Positions 35,387-44,307 of a stretch of DNA of 64,000 nucleotides are shown here, piece after piece. Each line of letters starts with the position of its first letter. Positions within the stretch are counted from its first letter, which is position 1. The DNA is from Aquitalea denitrificans (GTDB lineage: Bacteria; Pseudomonadota; Gammaproteobacteria; Burkholderiales; Chromobacteriaceae), in assembly GCF_009856625.1 (NCBI RefSeq), contig NZ_CP047241.1, forward strand, positions 2,418,001 through 2,482,000, read 5' to 3'. The notes under the pieces were generated by a model. That model searched no databases. It was not told the DNA's origin and saw only the letters and a program-made list of their open reading frames with translations. The position numbers and the translations under genes were made by a program.

Positions 35387-36481
35387 TTGAAACGTTTCAT
35401 CATCTTGCTGCACCGCTATCTGGGCCTGGGTGCAGCCCTGCTGGCCATCACACTGGGCATCAGCGGCAGCCTGCTGGTTTTTCGGGCCGAACTGCAGTCC
35501 GAGATCAGCCCTGACAGCCGACCTACCCTGGCCACGCCCGTCAGCTACCAGGCCGCTTATGCCATGGCGCGGCTGCACTACCCACATGCCGATATCAGCC
35601 TGCGTTTGCCGGAAAACAGCCGAGACAGCATTCAGGCACGTGTGCGCAGCAAGGGACAGCCAGATATTACCCTGTGGCTGGACCCGGTCAGTGGCCGCAT
35701 CCTGCAACAACAGGACAGCAATGCCCAAGGCTGGGGCTGGCTGCACGAACTGCATGCACGTCTGCTGCTGCCGGAGGGCAAAATCTGGGTGGGCTGTGCG
35801 GGTGTGCTGATCACCCTGGTACTGCTAAGCGGCATCATTCACTGGTGGCCGAAGAACTGGAGCAAGGCCTGGCGTGTACGCCGGGACAAGGGCGTGGCCA
35901 TTCTGGTGAGCGACCTGCACCGCACCGCCGGTGCCGCCATGCTGCTCTTGCTGCTGCTCAGCACGCTTAGCGGCCTGGTGCTGGCGTTCAATCAGCCCCT
36001 GCGTGACTGGCTGACACCAGCCAAGCAGGGCAAGCCAGGCAAGCACGCCACCATCCAGCCTACCGGCCAGCGCCTGCCACTGGATGTCCTGATCCAGCTT
36101 GTCCGAACCCGGCTGCCAGAAGGCAGGATAACTGGCATCAACATCAGCGCCAGATCGGACAAACCAGTGGAAATACGCCTGAAAATGCCTGGGGAGATGC
36201 ATCCGAATGGCAGTACGCTGGTGCAGGCAGACCCCTATCAGGGCAAGCAGCTGCGTATCGAGAAAACAGAAACCAGCAACCCCTGGCGTCGCGTCAGCAG
36301 TTGGGCGCTGGTGCTGCATGATGGCAGCTTTGCCGGGACCGCCCAACGGGTGGCCACCGCACTCACCGGGCTGCTGCTGATGCTGCTGGGCGGATCGGGT
36401 GTCTACCAATGGCTGGCGCGCCGCAGAAAACAGGCCGCGGTACGCACTGCCGGTGTAGCAGCAGGCATTGCCGGACCATAA
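35387..36481 (+). CDS. PepSY-type membrane protein (iron-uptake associated)
   Basis: This 364-residue inner-membrane protein has a TTG start; CGGA lies nine bases upstream. About four helices are visible: YLGLGAALLAITLGISGSL, GVLITLVLLSGIIHWW, AMLLLLLLSTLSGLVL and ALTGLLLMLLGGSGVYQWL. Periplasmic PepSY-like segments lie between them (ARLHYPHADISLRLPE). Conserved His residues in the helices (LHRYLGL, WLHELHA, HRTAG) suggest heme or electron transfer, as for the PiuB/FhuF-like reductases that release iron from imported siderophores. The co-orientation with, and proximity to, the Fur-controlled receptor support this role. Confidence 0.85.
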   Translation: MKRFIILLHRYLGLGAALLAITLGISGSLLVFRAELQSEISPDSRPTLATPVSYQAAYAMARLHYPHADISLRLPENSRDSIQARVRSKGQPDITLWLDPVSGRILQQQDSNAQGWGWLHELHARLLLPEGKIWVGCAGVLITLVLLSGIIHWWPKNWSKAWRVRRDKGVAILVSDLHRTAGAAMLLLLLLSTLSGLVLAFNQPLRDWLTPAKQGKPGKHATIQPTGQRLPLDVLIQLVRTRLPEGRITGINISARSDKPVEIRLKMPGEMHPNGSTLVQADPYQGKQLRIEKTETSNPWRRVSSWALVLHDGSFAGTAQRVATALTGLLLMLLGGSGVYQWLARRRKQAAVRTAGVAAGIAGP

Positions 36482-36532
36482 CCATGCATAATCTGGTGCC
36501 ACCTGGTACGAAGTCATGCGGGACCAAGAAAT

Positions 36533-36562
36533 CGGCCCCTGCCGCACAAGCTGCAGGGGCCG
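36533..36562. terminator. Hairpin after the PepSY gene
   Basis: CGGCCCCTGC and GCAGGGGCCG form a ten-pair stem about 50 bases after the PepSY stop codon. No T-tract follows, so it may be Rho-independent only weakly. Confidence 0.4.
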
Positions 36563-36618
36563 GGTAGGCGGAAACAACCAGGCAGAAACGCAAGCAGGGA
36601 CATACCGCAAGCGTGGAA

Positions 36619-36804
36619 CTAGAAATCGTCCAGCCCGCAAATCTGCGTATCCTGCTCCATTTCCTTTAGCAGCAGGATTTTGATCGGCACCACCATTTCA
36701 CGGATGTCCTGCTTGGCGCGGTAGACGTCCGCCTCCAACTGACACAGTACCAATTGGTATGCCAGATCCAGCATTGCTTCAATATTGGGAGATTCACCGT
36801 CCAA
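36619..36804 (-). CDS. Small protein of unknown function
   Basis: A 61-codon frame with a TTG start, AGGA about nine bases upstream, encodes a helical acidic protein (IEAMLDLAYQLVLCQLEADV, REMVVPIKILLLKEMEQD). The composition looks coding, but support is only the start signal and amphipathic pattern. An ATG at 36774 is a shorter alternative. Confidence 0.4.
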   Translation of the reverse strand: MDGESPNIEAMLDLAYQLVLCQLEADVYRAKQDIREMVVPIKILLLKEMEQDTQICGLDDF

Positions 36805-37449
36805 CGCTTGTTCCTGCTTCTGTAAAAAGTCCGGTGCTCAAAAAAAGACCGGCGGGTTTGCAAGGTGCAGCCTCGTGGTATCAAAGTATCGGCCATTCGA
36901 CTTGGCCGCGTCCACTCCATATCAAACAAAACGGTACAAGATTTTTAACATGTCCCGAAATGTATGATTATCAGCCAGGCATCAGGCTACGGATTCAGGG
37001 AAGTTTTTATTATCTGGCATGGCATGTTTACCATTCATACCGGAAACCGCATATGTATTCTGGCCCTCAACCTGCCGGAGTAAGGCAAGATTATTTGATC
37101 TACCAGAGTTTTCCTGTCCGCAACAATCCGGTCAATTGATGAAAATGCTTAGCACATATCAGCTGGGCTTCTGCGACACTCAGCACGCCAAGTGAAATGA
37201 GAGCCGTTCAGTCCCGGTGCACAGGAGCTGACACCCTCCGCATGCCAACAAGAAAAGCAGCCATATCCGCACCACAGGTCTGCTGTTTTGCCAGCAGCCA
37301 TCCTTGTTGACATGATTTTCCGATATTTACGTCCCCTCCCACTCCCGCCTTCATCCCATAGATAAAAAAATGCCGGATCGCGAGACCCGGCATGAAGAAG
37401 AGACATGCAAGAAGGAGAAACAGAGACAACGGTACAACGGACAACAACA
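36805..37449. other. Intergenic region, no gene seen
   Basis: Overlapping frames here have poor composition and no ribosome sites. The right part holds the terminator of the peroxiredoxin gene. Nothing else is visible. Confidence 0.4.
37364..37392 (-). terminator. Rho-independent terminator of peroxiredoxin gene
   Basis: Read on the minus strand, ATGCCGG, a loop, CCGGCAT and then seven T residues lie about 58 bases after the peroxiredoxin stop codon. Confidence 0.85.
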
Positions 37450-38085
37450 TCAAACCGGTTGCGGCGTCAGTCGCAGATAGGGCCGTACGGCACGGTAGCC
37501 CTGGGGAAACTTTTCACGGATCAGCGCTTCATCCTGTAGCGACGGCACGATCACCACCTCCTCACCCTGCTGCCAGTTGGCCGGGGTGGCCACGCTGTGG
37601 TTGTCAGTCAGTTGCAAGGAGTCGATCACGCGCAGGATTTCGGCAAAATTGCGGCCGGTACTGGCCGGGTAGGTGATGATCAGCCGCACCTTGCGTGCAG
37701 GATCAATGATGAACAGCGAGCGCACGGTATGGGTGCTGCTGGCATTGGGGTGAATCAGGTCGTAGGCCTCGGACACCTTGCGGTCCGCATCCGCCACGAT
37801 GGGGAAATTCACTTCGGTCTGCTGGGTGTCATTGATATCGGCAATCCAGCCATGGTGGGCTTCCACCGGGTCTACCGACAGCGCCAGCACCTTGACGTTG
37901 CGGCGGGAAAATTCCTGCTGCAATTTGGCGGTGGCACCCAGTTCGGTGGTGCACACCGGGGTGTAGTCCGCCGGATGGGAAAACAGCACGGCCCAGCTGT
38001 CACCCTTCCACTGGTGGAAGTTCAGTTCGCCAATGGTGGATTGCTGGCTGAAATCCGGAGCGATGTCGCCAAGTCTCAGAGTCAT
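37450..38085 (-). CDS. 1-Cys peroxiredoxin (Prx6 type)
   Basis: This 211-residue cytoplasmic thiol peroxidase reduces H2O2 and organic hydroperoxides. The peroxidatic cysteine is in PADYTPVCTTELG (about residue 47), and I see no other cysteine, so it is a 1-Cys enzyme. Family elements are LRLGDIAPDFSQQSTIGEL, SVDPVEAHHGWIADI, FPIVADADRKVSEAYDLIHP and TYPASTGRNFAEILRVIDSL. AAAGGA lies nine bases before the ATG at 38085. The nearby TauD-type dioxygenase suggests a sulfur or redox stress context, but no operon with it is certain. Confidence 0.93.
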   Translation of the reverse strand: MTLRLGDIAPDFSQQSTIGELNFHQWKGDSWAVLFSHPADYTPVCTTELGATAKLQQEFSRRNVKVLALSVDPVEAHHGWIADINDTQQTEVNFPIVADADRKVSEAYDLIHPNASSTHTVRSLFIIDPARKVRLIITYPASTGRNFAEILRVIDSLQLTDNHSVATPANWQQGEEVVIVPSLQDEALIREKFPQGYRAVRPYLRLTPQPV

Positions 38086-38281
38086 GCTGGTTTCCTTTAG
38101 GGTGTGATTACGTGATGGGCCTACTGTAAGCACTGCCACGCCGGTCGTGAACCAAGTAAAACTGCGTTGCTTATCAGGCGGCGGCTGGATAAGCCTGGCA
38201 AAGGCTGCATAAGCCGCCTGCTACACGCAGCAAAAAGGGCCGTCCATTAGGACGACCCCTGTTTGAAATGCAACGCAGCAA

Positions 38282-39217
38282 CTACTGCTGGCTGATGATG
38301 GTGCCGGCAGGCTGCGGGCCGTGGTCCAGATAGGCCGACACACGCTCGCCCCAGCGCTCGAACGGGTAGTAGTCCCAGATGGCGTGGTGCTGGGTGGCCC
38401 AGTTGTCCCATAGCAGCAGCATGTCCGGCTGCCAGTGAATGCGCGCCTGGAAGGGCTGGTGTTTTTCGATATGGCGGTACAACAGCTGCAATAGCGCATC
38501 GCTTTCGGTGCGGCTCAGCTGCACGATATGCGAGGTAAACGCCTCATTCACAAACAGGAAGGGGCGACCGCTGAACGGGTGCTTTGCCACCACCGGGTGT
38601 TCGCTGGCATTGAATACCTGGCCCGGCTTGGGTTCGGCACCATAGCCATTGCTCCAGCCTTCCCGCCCGTCATGCACGGCAGTCAGCCCCAGCAGCAGTT
38701 GCTTGATGGGTTCGGACAAGGATTCATACGCTAAGTAGAGATTGGCAAAGGCCGTGTCGCCACCGCCGACTTCCGGCAGGCGGGTAACGCGCAGGAAAGA
38801 CGCCCAGATGGGGTGCGGGTCGCAAGACACATCGTTATGCCAGGCATCACCTGCGGTGTAACGGGTGGTGCGGCCGGTTTTCCAGCCCAGGATTTCGGCG
38901 TCGCCACTGCGCGCGGTCAGCTGGGTGCTGTCGCCCAGCACATGCTGGTGCAGGCTGCCAAACAGACGGCCAAAGGCCTTGTGCTGTTCGGCATTGATGG
39001 CCTGTCCGGGAAAGGTCAGCACCAGATGTTCGGTCAGCGCCTGGCGGATTTCCTCCAGTTGCGCAGGCGGCAACGGCTGGCTGAGGTCGACACCGCGGAT
39101 TTCCGCCCCCAGGGCCGGGGACAGGCGCTTGAGGTCGAAGGTCTGGTACTGCTGTTGCGGGCGGGTGTTCCAGCCTTCAATGGCCAGCTTGTCGTTGTAA
39201 TCCTGATAAAAGCTCAT
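38282..39217 (-). CDS. TauD/TfdA-family Fe(II)/2-oxoglutarate dioxygenase
   Basis: This 311-residue enzyme has the TauD fold. The facial triad is visible: H and D in AWHNDVSCDPHP and the distal H in NWATQHHAIWDYYP. The oxoglutarate-binding arginine is likely in ERVSAYLDHG. Early segments are LSPALGAEIRGVDLSQPL and HLVLTFPGQAI. The family splits taurine, alkylsulfonates or alkylsulfates, or hydroxylates other acids. GAGG sits eight bases upstream of the ATG. The substrate is not determined by sequence; the sulfonate role fits the sulfur operon at the left end but is distant from it. Confidence 0.88.
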   Translation of the reverse strand: MSFYQDYNDKLAIEGWNTRPQQQYQTFDLKRLSPALGAEIRGVDLSQPLPPAQLEEIRQALTEHLVLTFPGQAINAEQHKAFGRLFGSLHQHVLGDSTQLTARSGDAEILGWKTGRTTRYTAGDAWHNDVSCDPHPIWASFLRVTRLPEVGGGDTAFANLYLAYESLSEPIKQLLLGLTAVHDGREGWSNGYGAEPKPGQVFNASEHPVVAKHPFSGRPFLFVNEAFTSHIVQLSRTESDALLQLLYRHIEKHQPFQARIHWQPDMLLLWDNWATQHHAIWDYYPFERWGERVSAYLDHGPQPAGTIISQQ

Positions 39218-39371
39218 CCTGGCAGCCTCTCAAAGCAAGGGAAATGAAAACACGGCCTGTCATGACAGGACATAACCATGCACATGGAGTGGATATTAAA
39301 AAACCATTCCCGCATTCCCAACCAAGAAAAACCGGATTGCTTATTCCCGCGGCCGCATGGGCCGCCACAAC

Positions 39372-40301
39372 TCAGCCTTGCAGCCAGAGCATGCCGCTGA
39401 TGGAGAAGAACGATGTCACCGTGGCCGCCAGCAAGCTGGCCGCGCACAAGCCCTCATGGCCGTACTTCTGCCCGATGATGGGGTAGATGCTCATCATCGG
39501 CGCGCAGGCAAACAGCACCGCCGCCATTTGCAGCCAGGCCGGTACCGGCAGCAGGAAATGCAGCAGCAGGAAGATCAGCAAGGGGTGCAACAGCAGCTTG
39601 CCCAGCACGATGGGGGAAATCCGGCGCACGATGCCACGGGTTTTCAGGCCCACCAGCGAGCCGCCAATGACAAACAGTGACAAGGCCACCGAAGCCTGTG
39701 CCATCAGCTCCAGCACCTTGCTGAACACGCCCGGTAGCTGCACGCCTGCCAGCGAGCACAACACCCCGGCGCTGATGGCAATCACCAGCGGCGAGCGCAG
39801 CAGGCGTCCGCCCACCTGGTGCAGCAGATGCGCCCTGCCCTTGCCGCTGGCGTCCTGGCTTTCCAGCAGGATCAGCGCCAGCGGAAACACCAGCGCATTT
39901 TCCACCAGCATGGTCATGGCCAGTGCAATACCGGCCTTGGCGCCGAGCAGCTGCGAGACAATGGGAAAGCCGATGAAGCCGCTGTTGGACATGGACATGC
40001 CCAGTCCGAACAGGGCACTCAGACGCAAATCATGCCCAGCCACCATGCGGGCAAACAGCATGCCCAGCCCCAGCGCCAGCAAGGAACCCAGACCGTAGGC
40101 CAGCAGGTAGTGCAGGTCCACCACCTCGACAAAGGACTGCCGGGTGAGCGCACGGAAGATCATCGCCGGCAGCGCAAAAGTAATGACAAACTGCCCCAGC
40201 GCGCGAATATTGGCCTGGGCAAACCACTGCCGCCAGGTTACCCAGTAACCAAGGGCAATCAGGATGAAGATGGGTCCGGTGATACTTGCAATAGCCAGCA
40301 C
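39372..40301 (-). CDS. AEC-family transporter (auxin efflux carrier type)
   Basis: This protein of about 309 residues has ten predicted helices in two five-helix bundles. It starts near AIASITGPIFILIALGYWV and has the central conserved SNSGFIGFPI segment. The second bundle holds SLAGVQLPGVFSKVLELMAQ and SLFVIGGSLVG. The family exports or imports small carboxylates such as malonate or malate. I place the start at the GTG at 40301, with GGAAAG upstream. A TTG at 40334 also exists but lies inside an inverted repeat. The gene is downstream of the LysR regulator at 40.4 kb and may be controlled by it. Confidence 0.85.
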   Translation of the reverse strand: MLAIASITGPIFILIALGYWVTWRQWFAQANIRALGQFVITFALPAMIFRALTRQSFVEVVDLHYLLAYGLGSLLALGLGMLFARMVAGHDLRLSALFGLGMSMSNSGFIGFPIVSQLLGAKAGIALAMTMLVENALVFPLALILLESQDASGKGRAHLLHQVGGRLLRSPLVIAISAGVLCSLAGVQLPGVFSKVLELMAQASVALSLFVIGGSLVGLKTRGIVRRISPIVLGKLLLHPLLIFLLLHFLLPVPAWLQMAAVLFACAPMMSIYPIIGQKYGHEGLCAASLLAATVTSFFSISGMLWLQG

Positions 40302-40327
40302 AATACTACTTTCCGCCCCAAGAACCT

Positions 40328-40426
40328 CTAACAAAAACCCTGCTGCTGCGTTGCGCCTGCTTGCCGTACTCTTGTACTGTCGGCGTCGGCGTGCCTTGCC
40401 CCAGGGACACTACGCTATTTTGTTAG
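40328..40426. repeat. Imperfect palindromic element between LysR and AEC transporter genes
   Basis: CTAACAAAA at 40328-40336 is inverted at 40418-40426 (TTTTGTTAG). Nested inside are further arms: CCCTG/CAGGG, GCGCC/GGCGT and GTAC..GTAC. The whole can fold into a long, interrupted hairpin of about 99 bases. It may be a small intergenic repeat element or a terminator for the LysR gene. I found no second copy in this window. Confidence 0.45.
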
Positions 40427-40440
40427 CCGTTCGGAGGCAA

Positions 40441-41346
40441 TCAGGTTTCGGAGGAATACCCCAGCCATTCGCGGATATGCTCGCGAATCAGCTCAATGAA
40501 CAGCTGCTGGGTGAGTGTTGATGGATGACGCAGGCTGATGGCCATGGCCAGCTTGCTGGACAGCACCGGTTCGACAATCTTGCGCACGGTAAAGCGTGAG
40601 GCATCGGCCAGCGAGGTCACCGCGCTGCGGGTGAGCACCGCCGAGCCATAGCCATCGGCCACCAGCTCCAGAATGGCGGACACACCGTCGATTTCCAGCT
40701 CGATGTGCGGACGGCAGCCGATATTGGCCAGCTCGGACTCCACCAACATGCGGATGGAGTTGGGACGACTGGGGATGATCAGCGGCGTGCTGGCGACATC
40801 GCGCAGGGTGATAGTGTCCGGGGCATTGTCAAAGCGGGCCGTCATCAGGAACAGTTCTTCTTCCAGCAAGGGGAAGGTTTCCACTTCGGCAGACGGAATC
40901 ACGTTGTACAGCAGGGCCACATCCAGCCGCCCGGCCACCAGCGCCTCGTGCATGGTGACGGACAGGCCCTCGCAGATGGACAGCGAGGCATTGGGCAGCC
41001 GGGCGCGGAAGGTTTTGGTCAACGGCACCGCCAGTACCTTGAGCAGGCTGGGCGGCAGCCCCACCACCACATGCCCGGCCATGGCACCACGCACCTTGCC
41101 CAGCTCCTCCTTCACCCGCTCCACCTGGTGCAGGATGCCCAGGCTGTGCTCCAGCAAGACCTTGCCCGCCTCGGTCATGGAAACACCCCGGCCATTGCGG
41201 ATCAGCAGGTTCTGTCGCAGCTCCACTTCCAGCATGCGGATCTGCCGGCTGAGTGCCGGCTGGGCGATGTTCAGCGTATTGGAGGCGCGGGTAAAACTGC
41301 CCAGCTCTGCCACGCAGGTAAAGTATTGCAACTGTTTCAAATCCAT
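40441..41346 (-). CDS. LysR-family transcriptional regulator
   Basis: This 301-residue protein has the classic N-terminal helix-turn-helix (LKQLQYFTCVAELGSFTRAS, NIAQPALSRQIRMLE) and a two-lobed effector-binding domain (about 90-290; VVVGLPPSLLKVLAVPL). AAGG lies eight bases upstream of the ATG. It resembles regulators of aromatic or nitrogen catabolism. It is downstream of the DHA2 transporter and upstream of the AEC transporter on the same strand. It could regulate either or the nearby catabolic genes. Confidence 0.88.
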   Translation of the reverse strand: MDLKQLQYFTCVAELGSFTRASNTLNIAQPALSRQIRMLEVELRQNLLIRNGRGVSMTEAGKVLLEHSLGILHQVERVKEELGKVRGAMAGHVVVGLPPSLLKVLAVPLTKTFRARLPNASLSICEGLSVTMHEALVAGRLDVALLYNVIPSAEVETFPLLEEELFLMTARFDNAPDTITLRDVASTPLIIPSRPNSIRMLVESELANIGCRPHIELEIDGVSAILELVADGYGSAVLTRSAVTSLADASRFTVRKIVEPVLSSKLAMAISLRHPSTLTQQLFIELIREHIREWLGYSSET

Positions 41347-41473
41347 ATGCCAAACCTTCTTGTCGATTGGCCAGCCAGCGCTGTCTGGCGGCCATTGCTA
41401 TTCTGTCCCGGGGCAAAGACCCAAGGCAGAAGCATGGCACTGCCTCTGCAGTCTGTCCAAGTACATGTTGGCA

Positions 41474-42922
41474 TCATGCGCCCTCCTCGCCGCGCTGGCT
41501 GAGCAACTGCCCGGCATTGGCCGGCAGCTGCCACACATCCCACAGCGCCAGCAGCGTCAGGCCAGCCAGGATGACAAAGGCAAAATGATAATGCGCCAGC
41601 TGGCTGGCAGCCGGCAGCCAGCGCTCCGCCAGGCGTAGCGCAATGGCGGCAATGGCGATGCCGAAGCCATAGGCCATGCGCAGCAGCATATTGAACAGGG
41701 TGTTGGCATGGCTCATCTGCGCCTGCGGCACATCGACAAAGGCCAGCGTACTCAGCGTGGTAAAGGTCATGGAGCGGGCCATGCCGGACAGCAGCAGCAC
41801 CAGCACCAGCCACGGCAAGGGCGTGGCCGGCCCGAAACCGGCAATCAGCAGGGTCAGCAGCACCAGCGCCAGGCCGCTGAGCAGCAAGGTGGTGCGAAAG
41901 CCAAAGCGCCGCAGCGTGCTGCTGGTAATCATTTTCATGCCCAGATTGCCGGCAAACAGGATCAGCAGCAGCAGACCGGCGCGAAAGGCATCCAGGCCCA
42001 TGCCCAGCTGGAACATCAGCGGCAGCAGAAAGGGCGTGGTATTGATGGCGGCGCGCAGCAAGGAGCCGCCAACAATGGTTGTGCGGTAAGTGCGGATGCG
42101 CAGGATGGAAAAATCCAGCAAGGGTGCCGTGCTGCGACGGCAATGCCAGCGCAAGGCAAGCAGCAGCACACCAGCACAGGCCAGGCTCAGCATGGTCAGC
42201 ATCAGCGGCCCCTGCCCGCCCACCTGTTCCAGGCCACTCATCAGCAGCAGGCAAGCTGCACCACACAGCAAGAAGCCCGCCCAATCGAAACGGCTGGCAG
42301 CCTGCTCATCGCCCTGTGCCGGAATCAGCCACCATGCCAATGCAAATGCCAGCACACCCAGCGGCAGATTGAGCAGGAAAATCCAGTGCCAGGACGCATA
42401 GGTGGTAATGAAGCCGCCCAGCGCCGGCCCCAATACCGGTGCCACCAGCCCGGGCCAGGTAATCATGGCAATGGCTTGCATCAGCTCTGGTTTGGGTGTG
42501 TTGCGCAGTACGGCCAGGCGCACCACCGGCACCATCATTGCCCCGCCCACGCCCTGCAACACCCGCGCCAGCGCAAACTGCCACAGGCTCTGCAACACCC
42601 GCGCCAGCGCAAACTGCCACAGGCTCTGCGACAAGGCACACAGCAGCGACGCCAAGGTAAACACCACGATGGAAACCATGAACACGCGGCGACAACCCAG
42701 CCGGTCGGCCAGCCAGCCGCTGGCTGGTATCAACAGCGTCAGGGTAAGCAGGTAGGCGGTAATGCCGATATTGAGGTCAACCGGATGCACAGCAAAAGAT
42801 GCCGCCATCGCCGGCAAGGCGGTGTTGATGACGGTAGCATCAAGGTTTTCCATGAAGAACGCGCCGGCCACCAACAAGGGGATCAGCGAGGAAGAAGCGG
42901 CATGTCGGGCAAAAAATTGCAT
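41474..42922 (-). CDS. DHA2-family (EmrB/QacA) MFS transporter with in-frame duplication
   Basis: This 482-residue transporter has 14 predicted helices. Motifs include the start FMENLDATVINTALPAMAASF (first helix) and LTLLIPASGWLADRLGCRR (loop 2-3). The motif C region GWLVAPV.. is represented by WPGLVAPVLGPALGGFI. A twelve-residue unit, SLWQFALARVLQ, is repeated in tandem at the position of helix 4 and its preceding loop, just before GVGGAMMVPVVR. This adds 36 bases without breaking the frame. No clear ribosome site precedes the ATG. It probably exports toxic intermediates, given the catabolic neighbours. Whether it is still functional is uncertain. Confidence 0.88.
   Translation of the reverse strand: MQFFARHAASSSLIPLLVAGAFFMENLDATVINTALPAMAASFAVHPVDLNIGITAYLLTLTLLIPASGWLADRLGCRRVFMVSIVVFTLASLLCALSQSLWQFALARVLQSLWQFALARVLQGVGGAMMVPVVRLAVLRNTPKPELMQAIAMITWPGLVAPVLGPALGGFITTYASWHWIFLLNLPLGVLAFALAWWLIPAQGDEQAASRFDWAGFLLCGAACLLLMSGLEQVGGQGPLMLTMLSLACAGVLLLALRWHCRRSTAPLLDFSILRIRTYRTTIVGGSLLRAAINTTPFLLPLMFQLGMGLDAFRAGLLLLILFAGNLGMKMITSSTLRRFGFRTTLLLSGLALVLLTLLIAGFGPATPLPWLVLVLLLSGMARSMTFTTLSTLAFVDVPQAQMSHANTLFNMLLRMAYGFGIAIAAIALRLAERWLPAASQLAHYHFAFVILAGLTLLALWDVWQLPANAGQLLSQRGEEGA
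42554..42625. repeat. Perfect 36-bp tandem duplication inside the DHA2 transporter gene
   Basis: Units 42554-42589 and 42590-42625 are identical and are followed by a few more matching bases. They encode two copies of SLWQFALARVLQ. The perfect identity suggests a recent slippage event or an assembly artefact. Confidence 0.9.
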
Positions 42923-42935
42923 GGGCAGTCAGACG

Positions 42936-42972
42936 GATAAAACCGCAAGGCGGGTTGTCCCGGCCCTGCGGT
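42936..42972 (-). terminator. Rho-independent terminator downstream of porin
   Basis: On the minus strand ACCGCA and TGCGGT flank a GC-rich partly paired loop and are followed by TTTTATC. It separates the porin stop codon (42993) from the DHA2 transporter start (42922). Confidence 0.65.
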
Positions 42973-42992
42973 GGTAGCTGCTTACATCAGGA

Positions 42993-44108
42993 TCAGAAGT
43001 TTTTCCACATGCCCACAGCCAGCGAATGCTGCTTGGCAGCACCGGCGGCAGTGGCGCTGGGGTTGCCACCCAGCACGTAAGTGGCGTTGGCTTCATTGTG
43101 CAGCTCGGTCAGCAGCACATAAACCTGGGTGGTTTTGCTCAGTACGCGGTTGTAAGCCAGCGAAGCCATCTTGGCACCGCTGTCCTGCACGGCAGCCGAA
43201 CCCTTCCAGGATGCTGCCTGACCATACTGGGCGGAGAAGATATTGGCCCCGTTGGTATAGGTGCCGATCAGGCTGCCGTAGTTGCGGCTGCGGCTGTGGC
43301 CGGTGAGGTTGATGTTGTCCAGGATGTCATGTTCCACCAGGCCACCAACATAGATGCTGCCAAAGTTGTAGCCTGCGGCCAGCATGTGCATCAGGCCGTT
43401 CTGGTAGAAGTTGCTGGACATCTGCTGCATGCTGCGGTTTTGCTGGAAGCCATAGCCCACGCGCAGCTGGCCGTCGTCGTAGTTCAGGTTGCCGGATACC
43501 AGCGTAGCGCCATGGGTGGCTGTTTCGGCACCGCCGGTGCCGCTGGTGAGCGAGTACTGGATACGTGCGGTGACATTATTGAATTTAGGCGTCTGGTAGC
43601 TTACCGAGTTACCGGCACGCACATCGAAACCGCCACTGGCCAGGCTGCCGCCGTTGGCCCACAGTGTGGCATCGTTGGAAATACCGGTGGCGTACTGGAA
43701 GTTGTTGCCCGCGATGTAGTGCAAGTCGTCAATTGCCACCAGGAAGTTACCTGCTTTCAGCGTACCCAGCTGGCTGGAGCTAAGACCGATAAAGCTTTCC
43801 CGACCGGCCCAGGTATTGGAACCGGTGCTGGAGCCATCGTCGATCGCCACACCGGATTCCACCTGCCAGATGGCTTTCAGGCCATTGCCCAGATCTTCGG
43901 TCCCCTTGAAGCCGATGCGCGAGGTATCGTTTTGCACCTTGTTGGTGGTAAATGCTGCCGATGAGCCAGTTGCCGCACCGGATTTGGTATTTTCAAAGTC
44001 AGCATGGATACGGCCATAAATGGTAACCGTAGAGTCATCCGCCAGCGCCGCATTGGCCAGCAGCGGAGAGAGAGAAGCCAGCAGCATCAGTTGGGTCTTG
44101 TGTTTCAC
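42993..44108 (-). CDS. Neisseria-type general porin
   Basis: This outer-membrane porin of 371 residues opens with a signal peptide (KHKTQLMLLASLSPLLANAA). The first strand STVTIYGRIHADFEN follows, then the family blocks NDTSRIGFKGTEDLGNGL, AIWQVESGVAI and GRESFIGLSSSQLGTLKAG. It ends in the C-terminal Phe (LAVGMWKNF). I chose the GTG at 44108 because TAGGAG lies six bases upstream; an ATG two codons earlier touches that site. It differs clearly from the porin at 4.2 kb. Its position beside aromatic-acid transport and catabolism genes suggests it passes those substrates across the outer membrane. Confidence 0.88.
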   Translation of the reverse strand: MKHKTQLMLLASLSPLLANAALADDSTVTIYGRIHADFENTKSGAATGSSAAFTTNKVQNDTSRIGFKGTEDLGNGLKAIWQVESGVAIDDGSSTGSNTWAGRESFIGLSSSQLGTLKAGNFLVAIDDLHYIAGNNFQYATGISNDATLWANGGSLASGGFDVRAGNSVSYQTPKFNNVTARIQYSLTSGTGGAETATHGATLVSGNLNYDDGQLRVGYGFQQNRSMQQMSSNFYQNGLMHMLAAGYNFGSIYVGGLVEHDILDNINLTGHSRSRNYGSLIGTYTNGANIFSAQYGQAASWKGSAAVQDSGAKMASLAYNRVLSKTTQVYVLLTELHNEANATYVLGGNPSATAAGAAKQHSLAVGMWKNF

Positions 44109-44307
44109 GTCCATCTCCTATCTGTTTATTCACAGATTAATATTTATTTAAAATAAATTCACATAGCGGGCCTGGCATACGAGGGGCTATCCCACCCGGC
44201 CCAAACAAACACGCCCTTGCCGGCGACTGCCGCCTGATTGACACCTGTCATCAAAAGCGGTCAGATTCTGCTTTTATTGCCACTTCTCCTTTCATTGGTA
44301 TCCGGTT

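Noticed and set aside
36759..37139. A 126-codon plus-strand open frame in a gene-free gap
   Set aside because: No ribosome site, no domain, and composition unlike the surrounding genes.
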